A stretch of 64,000 nt of DNA from JACOMS01 sp964352785 (GCA_964352785.1 CAYGTI010000005.1:62001-126000); one strand, 5' to 3'. Shown: positions 51,206 to 60,582, numbered from the stretch's first letter. Translations and numbers: made by a program. The notes: a model not told the origin generated them from the letters alone.

Positions 51206-52261
51206 TTATCGAAAACCTTTTTGAAGCTCTTTTAACGCCGCAGCCCCGGGGTTTAATTCCGCATAAGGAATCGCGTTCAAAGGCCGGTCTTCCATATTAT
51301 TGAGTGCATGCATATCCGGCTGGCTTTCATCAATATAAAGAAGGCCTGTCAAGATTTCATCGCTTTTTTGCGACGCGAGGACCTTCGTAAAGGCCGCTGC
51401 TCTATCGGTGGGATCATAGTCAGGGTCGAGCTTTCGCAAATTAATTACACCGCCATCATGCAGTTCAACAGGCATCATATCGCCCTCATCATAGGCCGTT
51501 TTAATTTCACGGCTCGGAGGCACATAATCCACATGCACAGCCTTATGGTAATATTTAAAGGTATGAGCATAAGATTTAGTGGAGCCTTTATGATCGTTAA
51601 AACTGACGCACGGAGAGATCACATCAATAATCGCAAATCCCTTATGTTTAATTCCGGCCTTTATGAGTCGGACAAGCTGCTCCCGATCACCGGAGAAACT
51701 CCTTGCGACAAATGTCGCGCCGACAGAGAGCGCCAAGGCGACAGGGTCAATGGGCGGCTGCTGATTTGGTGCGCCTTTTTTCGCCGTTGATCCGATGTCG
51801 GCCGAGGCTGAGAACTGACCTTTTGTCAGGCCGTAAACGCCGTTGTTTTCCAGCATATAGAGCATGTTCACATTGCGGCGCATGGCGTGAATAAGCTGCC
51901 CGGCCCCAATAGAAAGACTATCTCCATCTCCGGACACGCCGAAATAAGTCATAGTACCGTTAGCCGCCGCTGCTCCCGTCGCGACCGACGGCATACGTCC
52001 GTGCGTCGTATTATTGCCGTGGGCATTCGCCAGCAGATAGCTGGTCGTTTTTGACGAGCATCCGATACCAGAGACTTTCGCAACGCGGTGCGGCTCTATG
52101 GATAGCTCAAAAAAGGCCCTTGCCAAAGCCGCCGTCGCGCTGTCATGGCCGCAACCTGCGCACAATGTTGACATAGGGCCGTCATAATCTTGGCGAACGA
52201 GGCCGATCTCATTTCGCACCGCATTTTTGCGGATAATCCGGGGTTTCGCGAAAGAACTCAT
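51206..52261 (-). CDS. korB: 2-oxoacid:ferredoxin oxidoreductase, beta subunit
   Basis: A 351 aa thiamine-diphosphate subunit. TLCAGCGHDSATAALARAF and KVSGIGCSSKTTSYLL carry cysteines for the [4Fe-4S] cluster, and VSGDGDSLSIGAGQLIHAMRRN with MLENNGVYGLTKGQFSAS is the ThDP/Mg site. It forms the KorAB complex that interconverts 2-oxoglutarate or another 2-oxoacid and its acyl-CoA with ferredoxin. It overlaps korA by 4 bp in an ATGA junction. Confidence 0.94.
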   Translation of the reverse strand: MSSFAKPRIIRKNAVRNEIGLVRQDYDGPMSTLCAGCGHDSATAALARAFFELSIEPHRVAKVSGIGCSSKTTSYLLANAHGNNTTHGRMPSVATGAAAANGTMTYFGVSGDGDSLSIGAGQLIHAMRRNVNMLYMLENNGVYGLTKGQFSASADIGSTAKKGAPNQQPPIDPVALALSVGATFVARSFSGDREQLVRLIKAGIKHKGFAIIDVISPCVSFNDHKGSTKSYAHTFKYYHKAVHVDYVPPSREIKTAYDEGDMMPVELHDGGVINLRKLDPDYDPTDRAAAFTKVLASQKSDEILTGLLYIDESQPDMHALNNMEDRPLNAIPYAELNPGAAALKELQKGFR

Positions 52262-54084
52262 GCGCTTTGCCTCATCTGAATTTGTTCGCTCAGCGCGCCC
52301 AATACAAAACGGTAACTAAGCGGCTCGCCTGCATAATATGTAACAGAGACCAACTTATCGCGAGGAACGTTTGTTTCAGTAAGTAAAAGGTCATGAAGCT
52401 GCCCGTCCCGGTTTTGCTCAATGATGAAAACCTGATCATACTCCATAATGAAGTCTTCAACGGCCTGCGCAAACGGAAACCCGCGCACCCGCATGTAATC
52501 AAAATGTATGCCCTGATCAGAGAGTCGGTCACAGGCCTCGAGCACAGCACCATCACTAGAGCCAATTGCAATCAGGCCGTAGCGCGCATGGCCTTGGGCT
52601 TTGGTCACAATCGGGGCAGGGACTTTTTCGGCTGCGCTTTTCCATTTGAGCTTAAGCCTGTCCACAACCTCTTGGTACTCGGCGCTATCCTCCGTATATT
52701 TTCCGTATTTATTATGCCCGGAGCCGCGTGTGAAAAATGCACCTTTAGTTGGGTGCGTGCCCGGCAATGTCCGGTAGGTAATATGGTCACCGTCCACATC
52801 CAGATATCTGTAGAACGCATCCATCTCATCAAGGTCTTTGGCGGAGAGCACTTTGCCCCTATCGGGTTGATAGCTGTCATCCCATGTCAACTCGTCCACC
52901 ATCCAATCATTCATCCCAATATCAATATCGGAGAGGAAAAACACAGGGGTCTGAAAGCGCTCAGCCAGATCAAGCGCATTTACGGCCATGTCAAAACACT
53001 CGCCGGGATCAGACGGATAAAGCACAATATGTTTCGTGTCCCCATGAGAGGCATAGGCCGTCAATTGAATGTCGCATTGCTGCGTGCGCGTGGGCATTCC
53101 GGTAGACGGACCGACGCGCATAATATCGCAAAAAACCGTGGGCGTTTCGGTATAATAGGCAAAGCCGATAAACTCGGTCATCAGAGATATCCCCGCGCCT
53201 GATGTGGGCGTAAAGGCACGCGCGCCGTTCCAAGCCGCGCCGATGATCATACCTGCTGCCGCCAATTCGTCCTCGGCCTGAATGATACAATATTTGTTCT
53301 TGCCCGTCTCCGGATCAACCCGGAGCTGGGCACAATATTTGGCAAATCCGTCCATCAAAGATGTTGACGGGGTAATTGGATACCACGCGCCAAACGTCGC
53401 GCCGCCGTAAACACAGCCCAAGCCCGCGGCGCTATTGCCGTCAATCATGACCTTGCCTTTGGTCAAATCGCGAGCCTCGACGTAAAAACCCAGCGGCGTT
53501 TCGTAATTCTCTGTGACGTAATCAAAACCCAATGCCAATGCCTTCATATTGGCCGGGATAAGTTTTTTCTTGCCCGCAAACATGTCTTCGACCAAGCCCT
53601 GCAAGACGCTCATATCGAGCTTAATTAAGGCCGCAACAGCGCCCACATAGGCCATGTTTTTCATTAAAATGCGTGAGCGGGCGACAGAAAAAGCGTCGTT
53701 ACACATACGGGACAATGGCACGCCAATAACCGTAATATCCGGGCGGCTCAGCGTATGCGGGCGCGGCCATGTGTTATCATAGAGCAAAAATCCGCCTGGC
53801 GTTAAAGAGGCCAGATCCTTTTCATAAGTCTCGGCATTCATGGCGATCATCAAATGAATATCACCCGAGCGGCCTTTATAGCCCGCTTCAGTGACACGGA
53901 TTTCATACCATGTGGGCAAGCCTTGAATATTGGACGGGAAAATATTTTTCCCGACAACAGGCACGCCCATCCGGAAGATAGCTTTCATTAAAAGCTCGTT
54001 CGCGCTGGCCGAGCCTGTTCCGTTGACATTACCGACTTTGATAACAAAGTCGTTTACGCCCGCATTTGAAACGACATCGTTCAT
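52258..54084 (-). CDS. korA: 2-oxoacid:ferredoxin oxidoreductase, fused gamma-alpha subunit
   Basis: A 608 aa protein. Residues 1-190 are the gamma domain (FVIKVGNVNGTGSASANELL, FPSNIQGLPTWYEIRV). The alpha domain follows with GNSAAGLGCVYGGATFGAWYP, YPITPSTSLMDGFAKY, AEDELAAAGMIIGAAWNGAR and TSGAGISLMTEF, and ends in the transketolase-C-like domain (IIEQNRDGQLHDLLL). This is the aerobe-compatible two-subunit Kor layout. It overlaps both neighbours by 4 bp. Confidence 0.94.
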   Translation of the reverse strand: MNDVVSNAGVNDFVIKVGNVNGTGSASANELLMKAIFRMGVPVVGKNIFPSNIQGLPTWYEIRVTEAGYKGRSGDIHLMIAMNAETYEKDLASLTPGGFLLYDNTWPRPHTLSRPDITVIGVPLSRMCNDAFSVARSRILMKNMAYVGAVAALIKLDMSVLQGLVEDMFAGKKKLIPANMKALALGFDYVTENYETPLGFYVEARDLTKGKVMIDGNSAAGLGCVYGGATFGAWYPITPSTSLMDGFAKYCAQLRVDPETGKNKYCIIQAEDELAAAGMIIGAAWNGARAFTPTSGAGISLMTEFIGFAYYTETPTVFCDIMRVGPSTGMPTRTQQCDIQLTAYASHGDTKHIVLYPSDPGECFDMAVNALDLAERFQTPVFFLSDIDIGMNDWMVDELTWDDSYQPDRGKVLSAKDLDEMDAFYRYLDVDGDHITYRTLPGTHPTKGAFFTRGSGHNKYGKYTEDSAEYQEVVDRLKLKWKSAAEKVPAPIVTKAQGHARYGLIAIGSSDGAVLEACDRLSDQGIHFDYMRVRGFPFAQAVEDFIMEYDQVFIIEQNRDGQLHDLLLTETNVPRDKLVSVTYYAGEPLSYRFVLGALSEQIQMRQSA

Positions 54085-55886
54085 TCCGCTGCCTCCAGCG
54101 CTACCGCGCTTACAGGTTCATCTTGTCCATCCGCGTGATAAATGTGAATAAGGCCTTCCTGCATATCCCACGCCGCCGTTGGGCAGCGCTCTGCGCACAG
54201 GCCGCAATGCAAGCAAATATCCTCATCTTTGATCATGAGCCGCCCCGTCAATGGTAAGTCTGAGGACACATAAAGCGCTTGATCATCAGTTACGGCATTC
54301 ACTACAGCACGCAAGTCCTCTTCAGGAGCTGCAGGCGTAATCGACAAGCATTCAACTGGGCAAACGTCAATACAGGCGTCGCATTCTGTGCAGAGCGATT
54401 CGTTGAACACAGTATGGACATCACAGTTTAAACAGCGCTGAACTTCAGTGGCGATTTTTTCTGCGGAAAAACCTAGCTCAACCTCGATATCCAACTTCTG
54501 AAACCGGCGAGTCATTTCAACATGATCCATTTGTCGGCGCTCTGAACCATCATAGCTATTCGAATAGCTCCACTCAAACATGCCCATTTTTGTTGGCTCA
54601 AACTGCAATTTATCAGGACGGCGTTCCGTCAACGCCTCGCCTTGGCAATGTTTATGAATAGAAATCGCCGCTTGATGACCATGTTCGACAGCCCAAATAA
54701 TATTCTTGGGCCCAAACGCCGAGTCGCCGCCAAAGAACACGCCTTTGCGTGTGGATTCAAATGTCTGCGTATCCACTATGGGCACGTCCCATTTATCAAA
54801 CTCAATGCCGACGTCTTTTTCGATCCACGGAAAAGCGTTTTCCTGCCCAATCGCTAGGATCACATCATCACACGGCAGGGTCACTTCGCCTGTGACCCGG
54901 TTGTCCGTAATTCTACCCTTATCATCAATGTCATATTCCATCAGCTCAAACAGCATACCTGTCAGTTGTCCGTCCTCATGGATAAAGGCCTTGGGAGAGT
55001 GATTAACGAGAATGTTGACATCTTCTTCTTCGGCGTCGTCCAGTTCCCAAGGTGAAGCTTTGAAAAACGCGCGGGGTTTGCGCGCCATCACATTTACACT
55101 GTTTGCGCCCAAACGCAGCGAGGTACGGCAGCAATCCATCGCTGTATTACCCACACCAATAATAATAACATTTTTGCCAATTTTATCCGTATGCTCAAAA
55201 GCCACAGACTCCAGCCAATCAATACCTATGTGTATATTACTGGCCTCATAACGCCCTGGTAGATTCAGGTCTTTACCTTTTGGCGCGCCTGTTCCGACAA
55301 AGACGGCGTCATACTCTTCGTCCAACAGAGCGTCCATGGACTTAACAGGTGTGCCGAGTCTAAGATCAACACCCATATCCAGAATATAACCCAGCTCTTC
55401 CATCAAAACATCTTCGGGCAGGCGAAACGCCGGAATGTTCGAGCGCATCAAGCCGCCCGGCTTGTTGAGTTTTTCAAAAATTGTGCACTCATACCCCATC
55501 GGCGCAAGATCATTAGCGACGGTAAATGAGGCCGGGCCCGCTCCAATTAAGGCGATGCGCTTCCCATTGGTTTGCGCCGGCTTTTTAGGGAGCTGGTCTT
55601 CGATGTCGCCCCGGTGGTCAGCAGCGACGCGTTTAAGGCGGCAAATGGCGACAGGTTCCTCTTCAACGCGGCCGCGCCGGCAGGCTGGCTCACACGGACG
55701 ATCACAGACACGTCCAAGTATACCTGGAAAGACATTCGATTCGCGATTGAGCAGGTATGCATCGCCGTAGCGCTCTTGCGCAATCAGGCGAATATAAGCG
55801 GGGACAGGCGTATGCGCGGGACAAGCCCACTGACAATCTACAACTTTGTGAAAATAATCAGCGTTGCCAGTATCCGTTGGTGTCAT
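54081..55886 (-). CDS. GltD-like NAD(P)H:ferredoxin-type flavoprotein with C-terminal 2[4Fe-4S] ferredoxin
   Basis: A 601 aa protein. An N-terminal cysteine region (CQWACPAHTPVPAYI, then CDRPCEPACRRG) and two nucleotide-binding motifs (ALIGAGPASFTVANDLA for FAD, IIIGVGNTAMDCCRTSLR for NAD(P)) match the glutamate-synthase small-subunit family. The C-terminal 120 residues add a ferredoxin domain with CTECDACIDVCPVEC and CLHCGLCAERCP. Fused to its own ferredoxin and first in an operon with korA and korB, it probably links NAD(P)H to the 2-oxoacid enzyme. AAGGG precedes the ATG. Confidence 0.9.
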   Translation of the reverse strand: MTPTDTGNADYFHKVVDCQWACPAHTPVPAYIRLIAQERYGDAYLLNRESNVFPGILGRVCDRPCEPACRRGRVEEEPVAICRLKRVAADHRGDIEDQLPKKPAQTNGKRIALIGAGPASFTVANDLAPMGYECTIFEKLNKPGGLMRSNIPAFRLPEDVLMEELGYILDMGVDLRLGTPVKSMDALLDEEYDAVFVGTGAPKGKDLNLPGRYEASNIHIGIDWLESVAFEHTDKIGKNVIIIGVGNTAMDCCRTSLRLGANSVNVMARKPRAFFKASPWELDDAEEEDVNILVNHSPKAFIHEDGQLTGMLFELMEYDIDDKGRITDNRVTGEVTLPCDDVILAIGQENAFPWIEKDVGIEFDKWDVPIVDTQTFESTRKGVFFGGDSAFGPKNIIWAVEHGHQAAISIHKHCQGEALTERRPDKLQFEPTKMGMFEWSYSNSYDGSERRQMDHVEMTRRFQKLDIEVELGFSAEKIATEVQRCLNCDVHTVFNESLCTECDACIDVCPVECLSITPAAPEEDLRAVVNAVTDDQALYVSSDLPLTGRLMIKDEDICLHCGLCAERCPTAAWDMQEGLIHIYHADGQDEPVSAVALEAAE

Positions 55887-55922
55887 GTGACTGTAACCCT
55901 TCTACAAACTCGAAAAATCTAT

Positions 55923-55937
55923 CGGGAGTATCTCCCG
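55923..55937. promoter_or_regulatory. Palindrome upstream of the GltD-KorAB operon
   Basis: CGGGAG-TAT-CTCCCG, a perfect 6 bp inverted repeat with a 3 bp spacer, lies 36 bp upstream of the operon's first ATG. It could be an operator or a short mRNA hairpin. No known regulator site is matched with confidence. Confidence 0.4.
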
Positions 55938-56030
55938 GACGCAAGGATAGAATTTTCGATTCGCAGTCTGCCGCTCGGGAGGTAAACCATTACTTAAGGC
56001 CGTGGTAGAATTTTTGTAAAGGCAGCAGGC

Positions 56031-58322
56031 CTAAATAGGAATACCTTCTGCCATACAGAACTCTCGAACCGTTTCGCGCACAGACGTCATACGCGAGTCG
56101 ATCCCAATCAGCGGCTCGACAACGCTCCGCAGTTTCCCGGCATCAAGCGCCAAAACCGCGCTTTTAACGGGGCCGATACCGGTGACCGGCATAGAGAGCT
56201 GGTCATAGCCCAAAGCGATCAGCGTTATGGCTTCGAGAGGCCGACCGGCAATTTCACCGCACACTGAAACCGGAACATCATTGTGCTTACACCCGCGCGC
56301 AATAAACCTTAGAATAGACAGAGCCGCAGGATGAAGCGGATCATAACGGTCCGCCACGCGTATATTATCGCGGTCAGCAGCAAAGAAAAATTGCATCAAA
56401 TCGTTGGCTCCAACAGACACAAAATCCGCGTGATCGCAAATCGCGTTGACAGACCACGCCAGAGACGGAGTTTCCAGCATGACGCCAATTTCGAGCTTGG
56501 AGGGCAGGACTTTGCCTAATTTAGAGGCCCGCTCAAGCTCCCGGTCAAAAAGTGCCCGCGCTGCAATAAATTCATCAACGGTTGACACCATAGGAAACAT
56601 AACCCGCAAGCGCCGCTCGGCTCCGGCCGCAATTAAGGCGCGAAGCTGATACCGCATCAAGCCCGGGCGGTCGAGCGCTATACGGATGGCCCGCCATCCA
56701 ATGGCCGGGTTTTCTTCAGGCATCGGATCCATATAGGGTAAAATTTTATCGCCGCCCAAATCAAGGGTGCGGAATGTCACCGGACGCTCTCCCGCTGCGT
56801 CCAGCGCCTTGCGGTAAAGCTCTGTTTGTTGTCCAAGGCGCGGCATCACCTCAGAGATCATAAATTGAAACTCGGTACGAAACAGCCCAATCCCGTCCGC
56901 TCCCACCTGATCAAGCTGCGGCAGGTCGACCAACAGCCCCGCATTAAGTTGTAATGAAATAGGGCGGCCATCTTGAGTCACCGCAGGCTGGTTTTTAACA
57001 GCCTCATAGGCTTTGGCCATTTCGCCGCGAATGTTCATGCGTAGACGAAACCCGGCTTCGCGTGTATCAAGCGGACGGATATGAATATCCCCGGTCTCGC
57101 CGTCGAGTAAAACAGCATCGCCGGTTTCAATCCTATCGAGAACGCCCTCGGCCCGGCCAATCAGCGGCACACCAATAGCGCGGCAAATGATTGCAGTATG
57201 GCTGGACGCTGCGCCTTCTTCTAGCACAACTCCAACAATTTTGGTGCGGTCATAATCCAGCAGTTCTGCCGGGCCAAGGTCGCGGGCAAAAATGATCGCG
57301 TCTTCAGATAAATTTCGTGTTCCAGGGCCGACATTTTCACCCGACAAAGCTCTGATGAGGCGGTTTGCAAGATCCTCTAGGTCATGAAGGCGGGCGCGCA
57401 AATAAGGGTCTTTCGCCTTCATCAACCGCGCGCGGTGCTCGTTGCGCACGCGCTCAACGGCGGCTTCGGACGTTAGGCCGGACGTGACCGCTTCGCGCAA
57501 ACGGTTCACCCATTTTCGGTCATAGGCAAACATGCGGTAGGTTTCATAAATCTCTTTGGACGCACGTGACAGCCCCGCGGCCTCGCCGCTGACCATCGCG
57601 TCCACAGACGCTCGCAATATGGTTATGCCCTTTTCAAGACGAGCCTGTTCATGTGTGATATTGTCAGAGAGTAAATTTGACGGCGCAACGGGCGGCACAT
57701 GCATCACGGCGCGCCCAATAACAAGGCCGCTCGCGAACGCTTTACCTTTGACAGTTTCCGGCTTTACGGGGCTTAGCGTGATCCCTTTCAGAGCGGCTTT
57801 TTTTCCGCCGATACGTTCGTCATCAATGATAATTTCGGCCAAAACCATTGCGACCGTCAGAAGGTCTTCGACTTCTTCTTCTGTAAATATTCGGGCCTTA
57901 AGGCTTTGAGCCACAAGCACACCTAACGTGCGCCCGCCGCGCAAAATCGGTACACCAAGAAAGCTTTTATAGGGGTCTTCACCGGTTTCAGGGCGGTATG
58001 AAAACCTCGGATGCGCGGGGGCATCCGCAAGGTTCAGTGGTCTTGCCGTTTGCCCCACATGCCCCACAAGGCCTTCGTTTCTTTTCAGGCGTGTTATATG
58101 CACCGCTGATTTTTTAAGACCTTGCGTCGCAGAAAGCTCAAGGTCGGATCCTGGCCGGATCAAATAAATCGAAGCCACATCGACCTTCATAGCCTTGGTA
58201 ATGGCCAATGTGAAGTCATCAAGCCGCTCTTGAACCGATTCGGTACCAGCCATGGCTTTGCGGATCGCCCGCATCAGCTTTGGCGGTTTTGAAGATATAA
58301 AAGGGTTTGCGCTCACAGGCAC
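56031..58322 (-). CDS. ptsP: Phosphoenolpyruvate-protein phosphotransferase of the nitrogen PTS
   Basis: A 763 aa enzyme I(Ntr). An N-terminal GAF domain (residues about 15-165, DVASIYLIRPGSDLELSATQ) senses a metabolite such as glutamine. The phosphohistidine is in EEGAASSHTAIICRAIGVP, and the PEP-binding TIM barrel has GLFRTEFQFM, TLDLGGDKILPY and VSVCGEIAGRP. It phosphorylates NPr and so EIIA(Ntr), tuning nitrogen and potassium physiology. The start is GTG with no good ribosome site; a GTG two codons later is possible. Confidence 0.95.
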   Translation of the reverse strand: MPVSANPFISSKPPKLMRAIRKAMAGTESVQERLDDFTLAITKAMKVDVASIYLIRPGSDLELSATQGLKKSAVHITRLKRNEGLVGHVGQTARPLNLADAPAHPRFSYRPETGEDPYKSFLGVPILRGGRTLGVLVAQSLKARIFTEEEVEDLLTVAMVLAEIIIDDERIGGKKAALKGITLSPVKPETVKGKAFASGLVIGRAVMHVPPVAPSNLLSDNITHEQARLEKGITILRASVDAMVSGEAAGLSRASKEIYETYRMFAYDRKWVNRLREAVTSGLTSEAAVERVRNEHRARLMKAKDPYLRARLHDLEDLANRLIRALSGENVGPGTRNLSEDAIIFARDLGPAELLDYDRTKIVGVVLEEGAASSHTAIICRAIGVPLIGRAEGVLDRIETGDAVLLDGETGDIHIRPLDTREAGFRLRMNIRGEMAKAYEAVKNQPAVTQDGRPISLQLNAGLLVDLPQLDQVGADGIGLFRTEFQFMISEVMPRLGQQTELYRKALDAAGERPVTFRTLDLGGDKILPYMDPMPEENPAIGWRAIRIALDRPGLMRYQLRALIAAGAERRLRVMFPMVSTVDEFIAARALFDRELERASKLGKVLPSKLEIGVMLETPSLAWSVNAICDHADFVSVGANDLMQFFFAADRDNIRVADRYDPLHPAALSILRFIARGCKHNDVPVSVCGEIAGRPLEAITLIALGYDQLSMPVTGIGPVKSAVLALDAGKLRSVVEPLIGIDSRMTSVRETVREFCMAEGIPI

Positions 58323-58424
58323 AGACTACAGGAAATATTATCAGCAAAACAGGACGAAACAAATTTTAAGATATTTTTCTGTTAGGAAACTCCCCCCTGA
58401 GGGGAATAGTTAACCGCGCCCATT

Positions 58425-58892
58425 TTAATCGATTTCTATAACCGCGTCGATTTCAACAGCCACATCCAGAGGCAGAGACGGAGCAGACACTGCAAACCGG
58501 GCGTGCCGCCCCGCATCACCAAAAACGGCAACCATGATATCCGAGCAGCCATTGATCACCTTTGGGATATCCGCTTGAGTTGCGCACGGCAACGCTTGCA
58601 CAAAGCCGCCAAGCTTGACGATACGTCGCACGCGGGACAAATCGCCCCCGCAGGCCGCCTTCATTTGCGCAATCAAGTTAAGGGCTGAAAGCCTTGCCGC
58701 CTCTTGTCCTTTTTCAACAGTCAAATCTTCGCCCAATCGTCCACCAATCACGTTGTCACCGATTTTAGAAATTTGTCCGGAAATAAATACGTGATGCCCA
58801 GAAATAACATAGGGAACATAGTTGGCAACTGGCGCAGCCGCTTCCGGGAGATCTAAATTAAGGTCAGCGAGCTTCTGATCAATAGCATTCAT
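58425..58892 (-). CDS. RidA family protein (YjgF/YER057c/UK114), long type
   Basis: A 155 aa chorismate-mutase-like trimeric protein. VISGHHVFISGQISKIGDN and RHARFAVSAPSLPLDVAVEID, with the conserved Arg, match the RidA family, although this longer subgroup is distinct from canonical RidA. It may remove reactive enamines or imines; the substrate is not clear. AAAGGA precedes the ATG. It is divergent from the nitroreductase gene. Confidence 0.9.
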   Translation of the reverse strand: MNAIDQKLADLNLDLPEAAAPVANYVPYVISGHHVFISGQISKIGDNVIGGRLGEDLTVEKGQEAARLSALNLIAQMKAACGGDLSRVRRIVKLGGFVQALPCATQADIPKVINGCSDIMVAVFGDAGRHARFAVSAPSLPLDVAVEIDAVIEID

Positions 58893-58963
58893 AATGTGTC
58901 CTTTACATTTGCGTGCTCTGTTTCAATATAGAGGAAAGACACGTGATACAATCGGAATGACAT

Positions 58964-59572
58964 ATGAGCGTAACGGATAAAGACTTTCCTCTTCCAGCAC
59001 CATCTGAAGATATTTTAGAATTCCTTGAAACAAGACGCTCAAACCTTGCAAAAATCATGGGAAGTCCCGGACCAAGCCCCACAGAACGTGACCGCATCAT
59101 CGCAATTGCCGCGCGCGTGCCGGATCACCGCAAGCTCACTCCTTGGCGGTTTATTGTTTTTGAAGGGGGCGCACGCGGACATATGGGCCAACATATTGGC
59201 GCGGCGTTTAAAAAACAAAACCCCGATATGCCGCTGGACCGCGTTATGTTCGAAGCCGGACGGCTCCAGCGCGCGCCGCTGGTTATCGCTATCATCTCTA
59301 GTCCCAAAGAATGTATACGCGGGACGCCAAGATGGGAGCAAGAGCTGTCTGCGGCCGCTGTTTGTTTCAATATGTGCCTCGCTGCTCAAGCCAGCGGATA
59401 TGGCGCACAATGGCTGACCGAATGGTATGCCTATGATGCAGATGTTTGCGCCGCCTTAAAACTCAAAGGCCAAGAACGGGTAGCGGGATTTATTTATATC
59501 GGAACACCCCAAGAGCCTGCAAGGGAGCGTGCGCGCCCTGATATAGAGGCAATCATAACCCATTGGCGCTAA
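58964..59572 (+). CDS. Nitroreductase family protein (YdjA-like)
   Basis: A 202 aa FMN enzyme. LEFLETRRSNLAKIMGSP and IAARVPDHRKLTPWRFIVFE are the FMN-binding signatures of the short nitroreductase group, and AAQASGYGAQWLTEW with VAGFIYIGTPQEP is the C-terminal part. It reduces nitro compounds or quinones with NAD(P)H; the physiological substrate is unknown. GGAA lies before the ATG. About 75 bp after its stop a run of hairpins begins. Confidence 0.92.
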   Translation: MSVTDKDFPLPAPSEDILEFLETRRSNLAKIMGSPGPSPTERDRIIAIAARVPDHRKLTPWRFIVFEGGARGHMGQHIGAAFKKQNPDMPLDRVMFEAGRLQRAPLVIAIISSPKECIRGTPRWEQELSAAAVCFNMCLAAQASGYGAQWLTEWYAYDADVCAALKLKGQERVAGFIYIGTPQEPARERARPDIEAIITHWR

Positions 59573-59639
59573 TCACTAAGCCGTGATGAAAGCCTCAAAA
59601 CTGACGTTTATATTACGTTCAGGTTGGCGGCTTTATGTC

Positions 59640-59753
59640 CAAGGTCGGTTGATAACTGCTGTTAGCAACCCGGACTTCGTGTCCTGCCATTGCGCCCCGT
59701 GCAGGCGCGAAGTCCAACTCAAGCGGTCTTATCGGGGGATAAGGCCGCTTTTT
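59640..59753 (+). ncRNA. Candidate structured small RNA with three hairpins and a terminator
   Basis: Three consecutive stems: 59647-59670 (GGTTG-A-TAAC loop GTTA-G-CAACC), 59672-59715 (GGACTTCG...CGAAGTCC with an inner CCTGC...GCAGG) and 59722-59749 (AGCGGTCTTATC...GATAAGGCCGCT), the last followed by TTTTT. The final stem is a good Rho-independent terminator. No protein frame here is convincing and the downstream gene is on the other strand, so this may be an independent small RNA or the structured 3' end of the nitroreductase transcript. It does not match tRNA, SRP RNA or tmRNA by eye. Confidence 0.5.
59722..59753 (+). terminator. Rho-independent terminator of the small RNA/nitroreductase transcript
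   Basis: A 12 bp stem (one G-T pair) closing a GGGG loop, followed by TTTTT, on the plus strand. It ends 27 bp before the 3' end of the convergent DUF6445 gene. Confidence 0.8.
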
Positions 59754-59779
59754 GTTGAACAATCAGAGACTTTAAACGG

Positions 59780-60391
59780 TCAAGGCTGCTTTGCCGCAAA
59801 AAACAAAAGGCAGACAAGCCGCGCCATTTCGGGCGTGCGTCCAAACGCCGGGCCGGAATTGTGAAACATCCACGGACTAAACAGGATTAAGCGGTTAAAG
59901 CGCATAGGTGCCCGCATGGTGCGTTCCCACTTACTAATGTGCATCGTGTCTTTATTGACAACATCTTCGACAAGATTATTCACGTCTTTGTAGCCGCTGA
60001 GCATTAGCTGCGTTTCCGTATCAGGCACTCGCTCCAGCCCGGTGCGCCTGTGACGGAAAAAGTCCGTCCCCCCACGGCAATGCTCTGGCAGGCTTAGATA
60101 TAAGATGCCGGAATAAAAACACGGATCAATATGTACACCACTGCGGCCTTTATCGCCGGACAGGGTTACGCGGCAATGCCCGTGCATCGTCCCAGACGCG
60201 GGCTTAACGGATTTACCGATAATGCGCGAAACCGTTGCATCAAGAGTGTCTGTCGGCAAGGGCTTTGTCGACATAAGGCCCGGATAATTTCCGTTTTTGA
60301 AAGCGGGGTCATAATTAAGCCCTAAAGCCTGCTGGCGCACCTCATGGGGGTTCGCCAAAAAATCATCAATAATAAGAAAATTGGGCAGCAT
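59780..60391 (-). CDS. DUF6445 family protein (2-oxoglutarate/Fe(II)-like)
   Basis: A 203 aa protein. NFLIIDDFLANPHEVRQQAL is the opening typical of DUF6445. SGVHIDPCFYSGILYLSLP supplies a His87-x-Asp89 pair, and FHNSGPAFG (His177) with Arg191 completes a prolyl-4-hydroxylase-like facial triad. Relatives in Caulobacterales and Xanthomonadales sit beside tryptophan halogenases and TonB receptors, but none is present here. Function unknown. Confidence 0.82.
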   Translation of the reverse strand: MLPNFLIIDDFLANPHEVRQQALGLNYDPAFKNGNYPGLMSTKPLPTDTLDATVSRIIGKSVKPASGTMHGHCRVTLSGDKGRSGVHIDPCFYSGILYLSLPEHCRGGTDFFRHRRTGLERVPDTETQLMLSGYKDVNNLVEDVVNKDTMHISKWERTMRAPMRFNRLILFSPWMFHNSGPAFGRTPEMARLVCLLFFAAKQP

Positions 60392-60582
60392 AAAATAATC
60401 GTCGGGTTAAGGTTAAAGCAAGCACACCATAGACTTGATAAATAAAGGGCGTCTACAGACTATTTAGGGTTGGGCGTGACTTCCTGTTTTACGCAAGCCC
60501 TGAGGGGTCAAACGCGGTTTCATAGCTTGCATAACAGATAAATTACGCCTAAACGCCGCCCGTAAATGATGGAAAGCTTATT
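60392..60582. other. Intergenic region upstream of miaB
   Basis: A 191 bp gap between the divergent DUF6445 and miaB genes. It must contain both promoters; GGAAAG just before 60583 is the miaB ribosome site. No repeat or RNA structure stands out. Confidence 0.4.

Noticed and set aside
59583..59864. 93-codon plus-strand frame after the nitroreductase
   Set aside because: Its DNA is explained by three RNA hairpins and a terminator, and its 3' end overlaps the DUF6445 gene.
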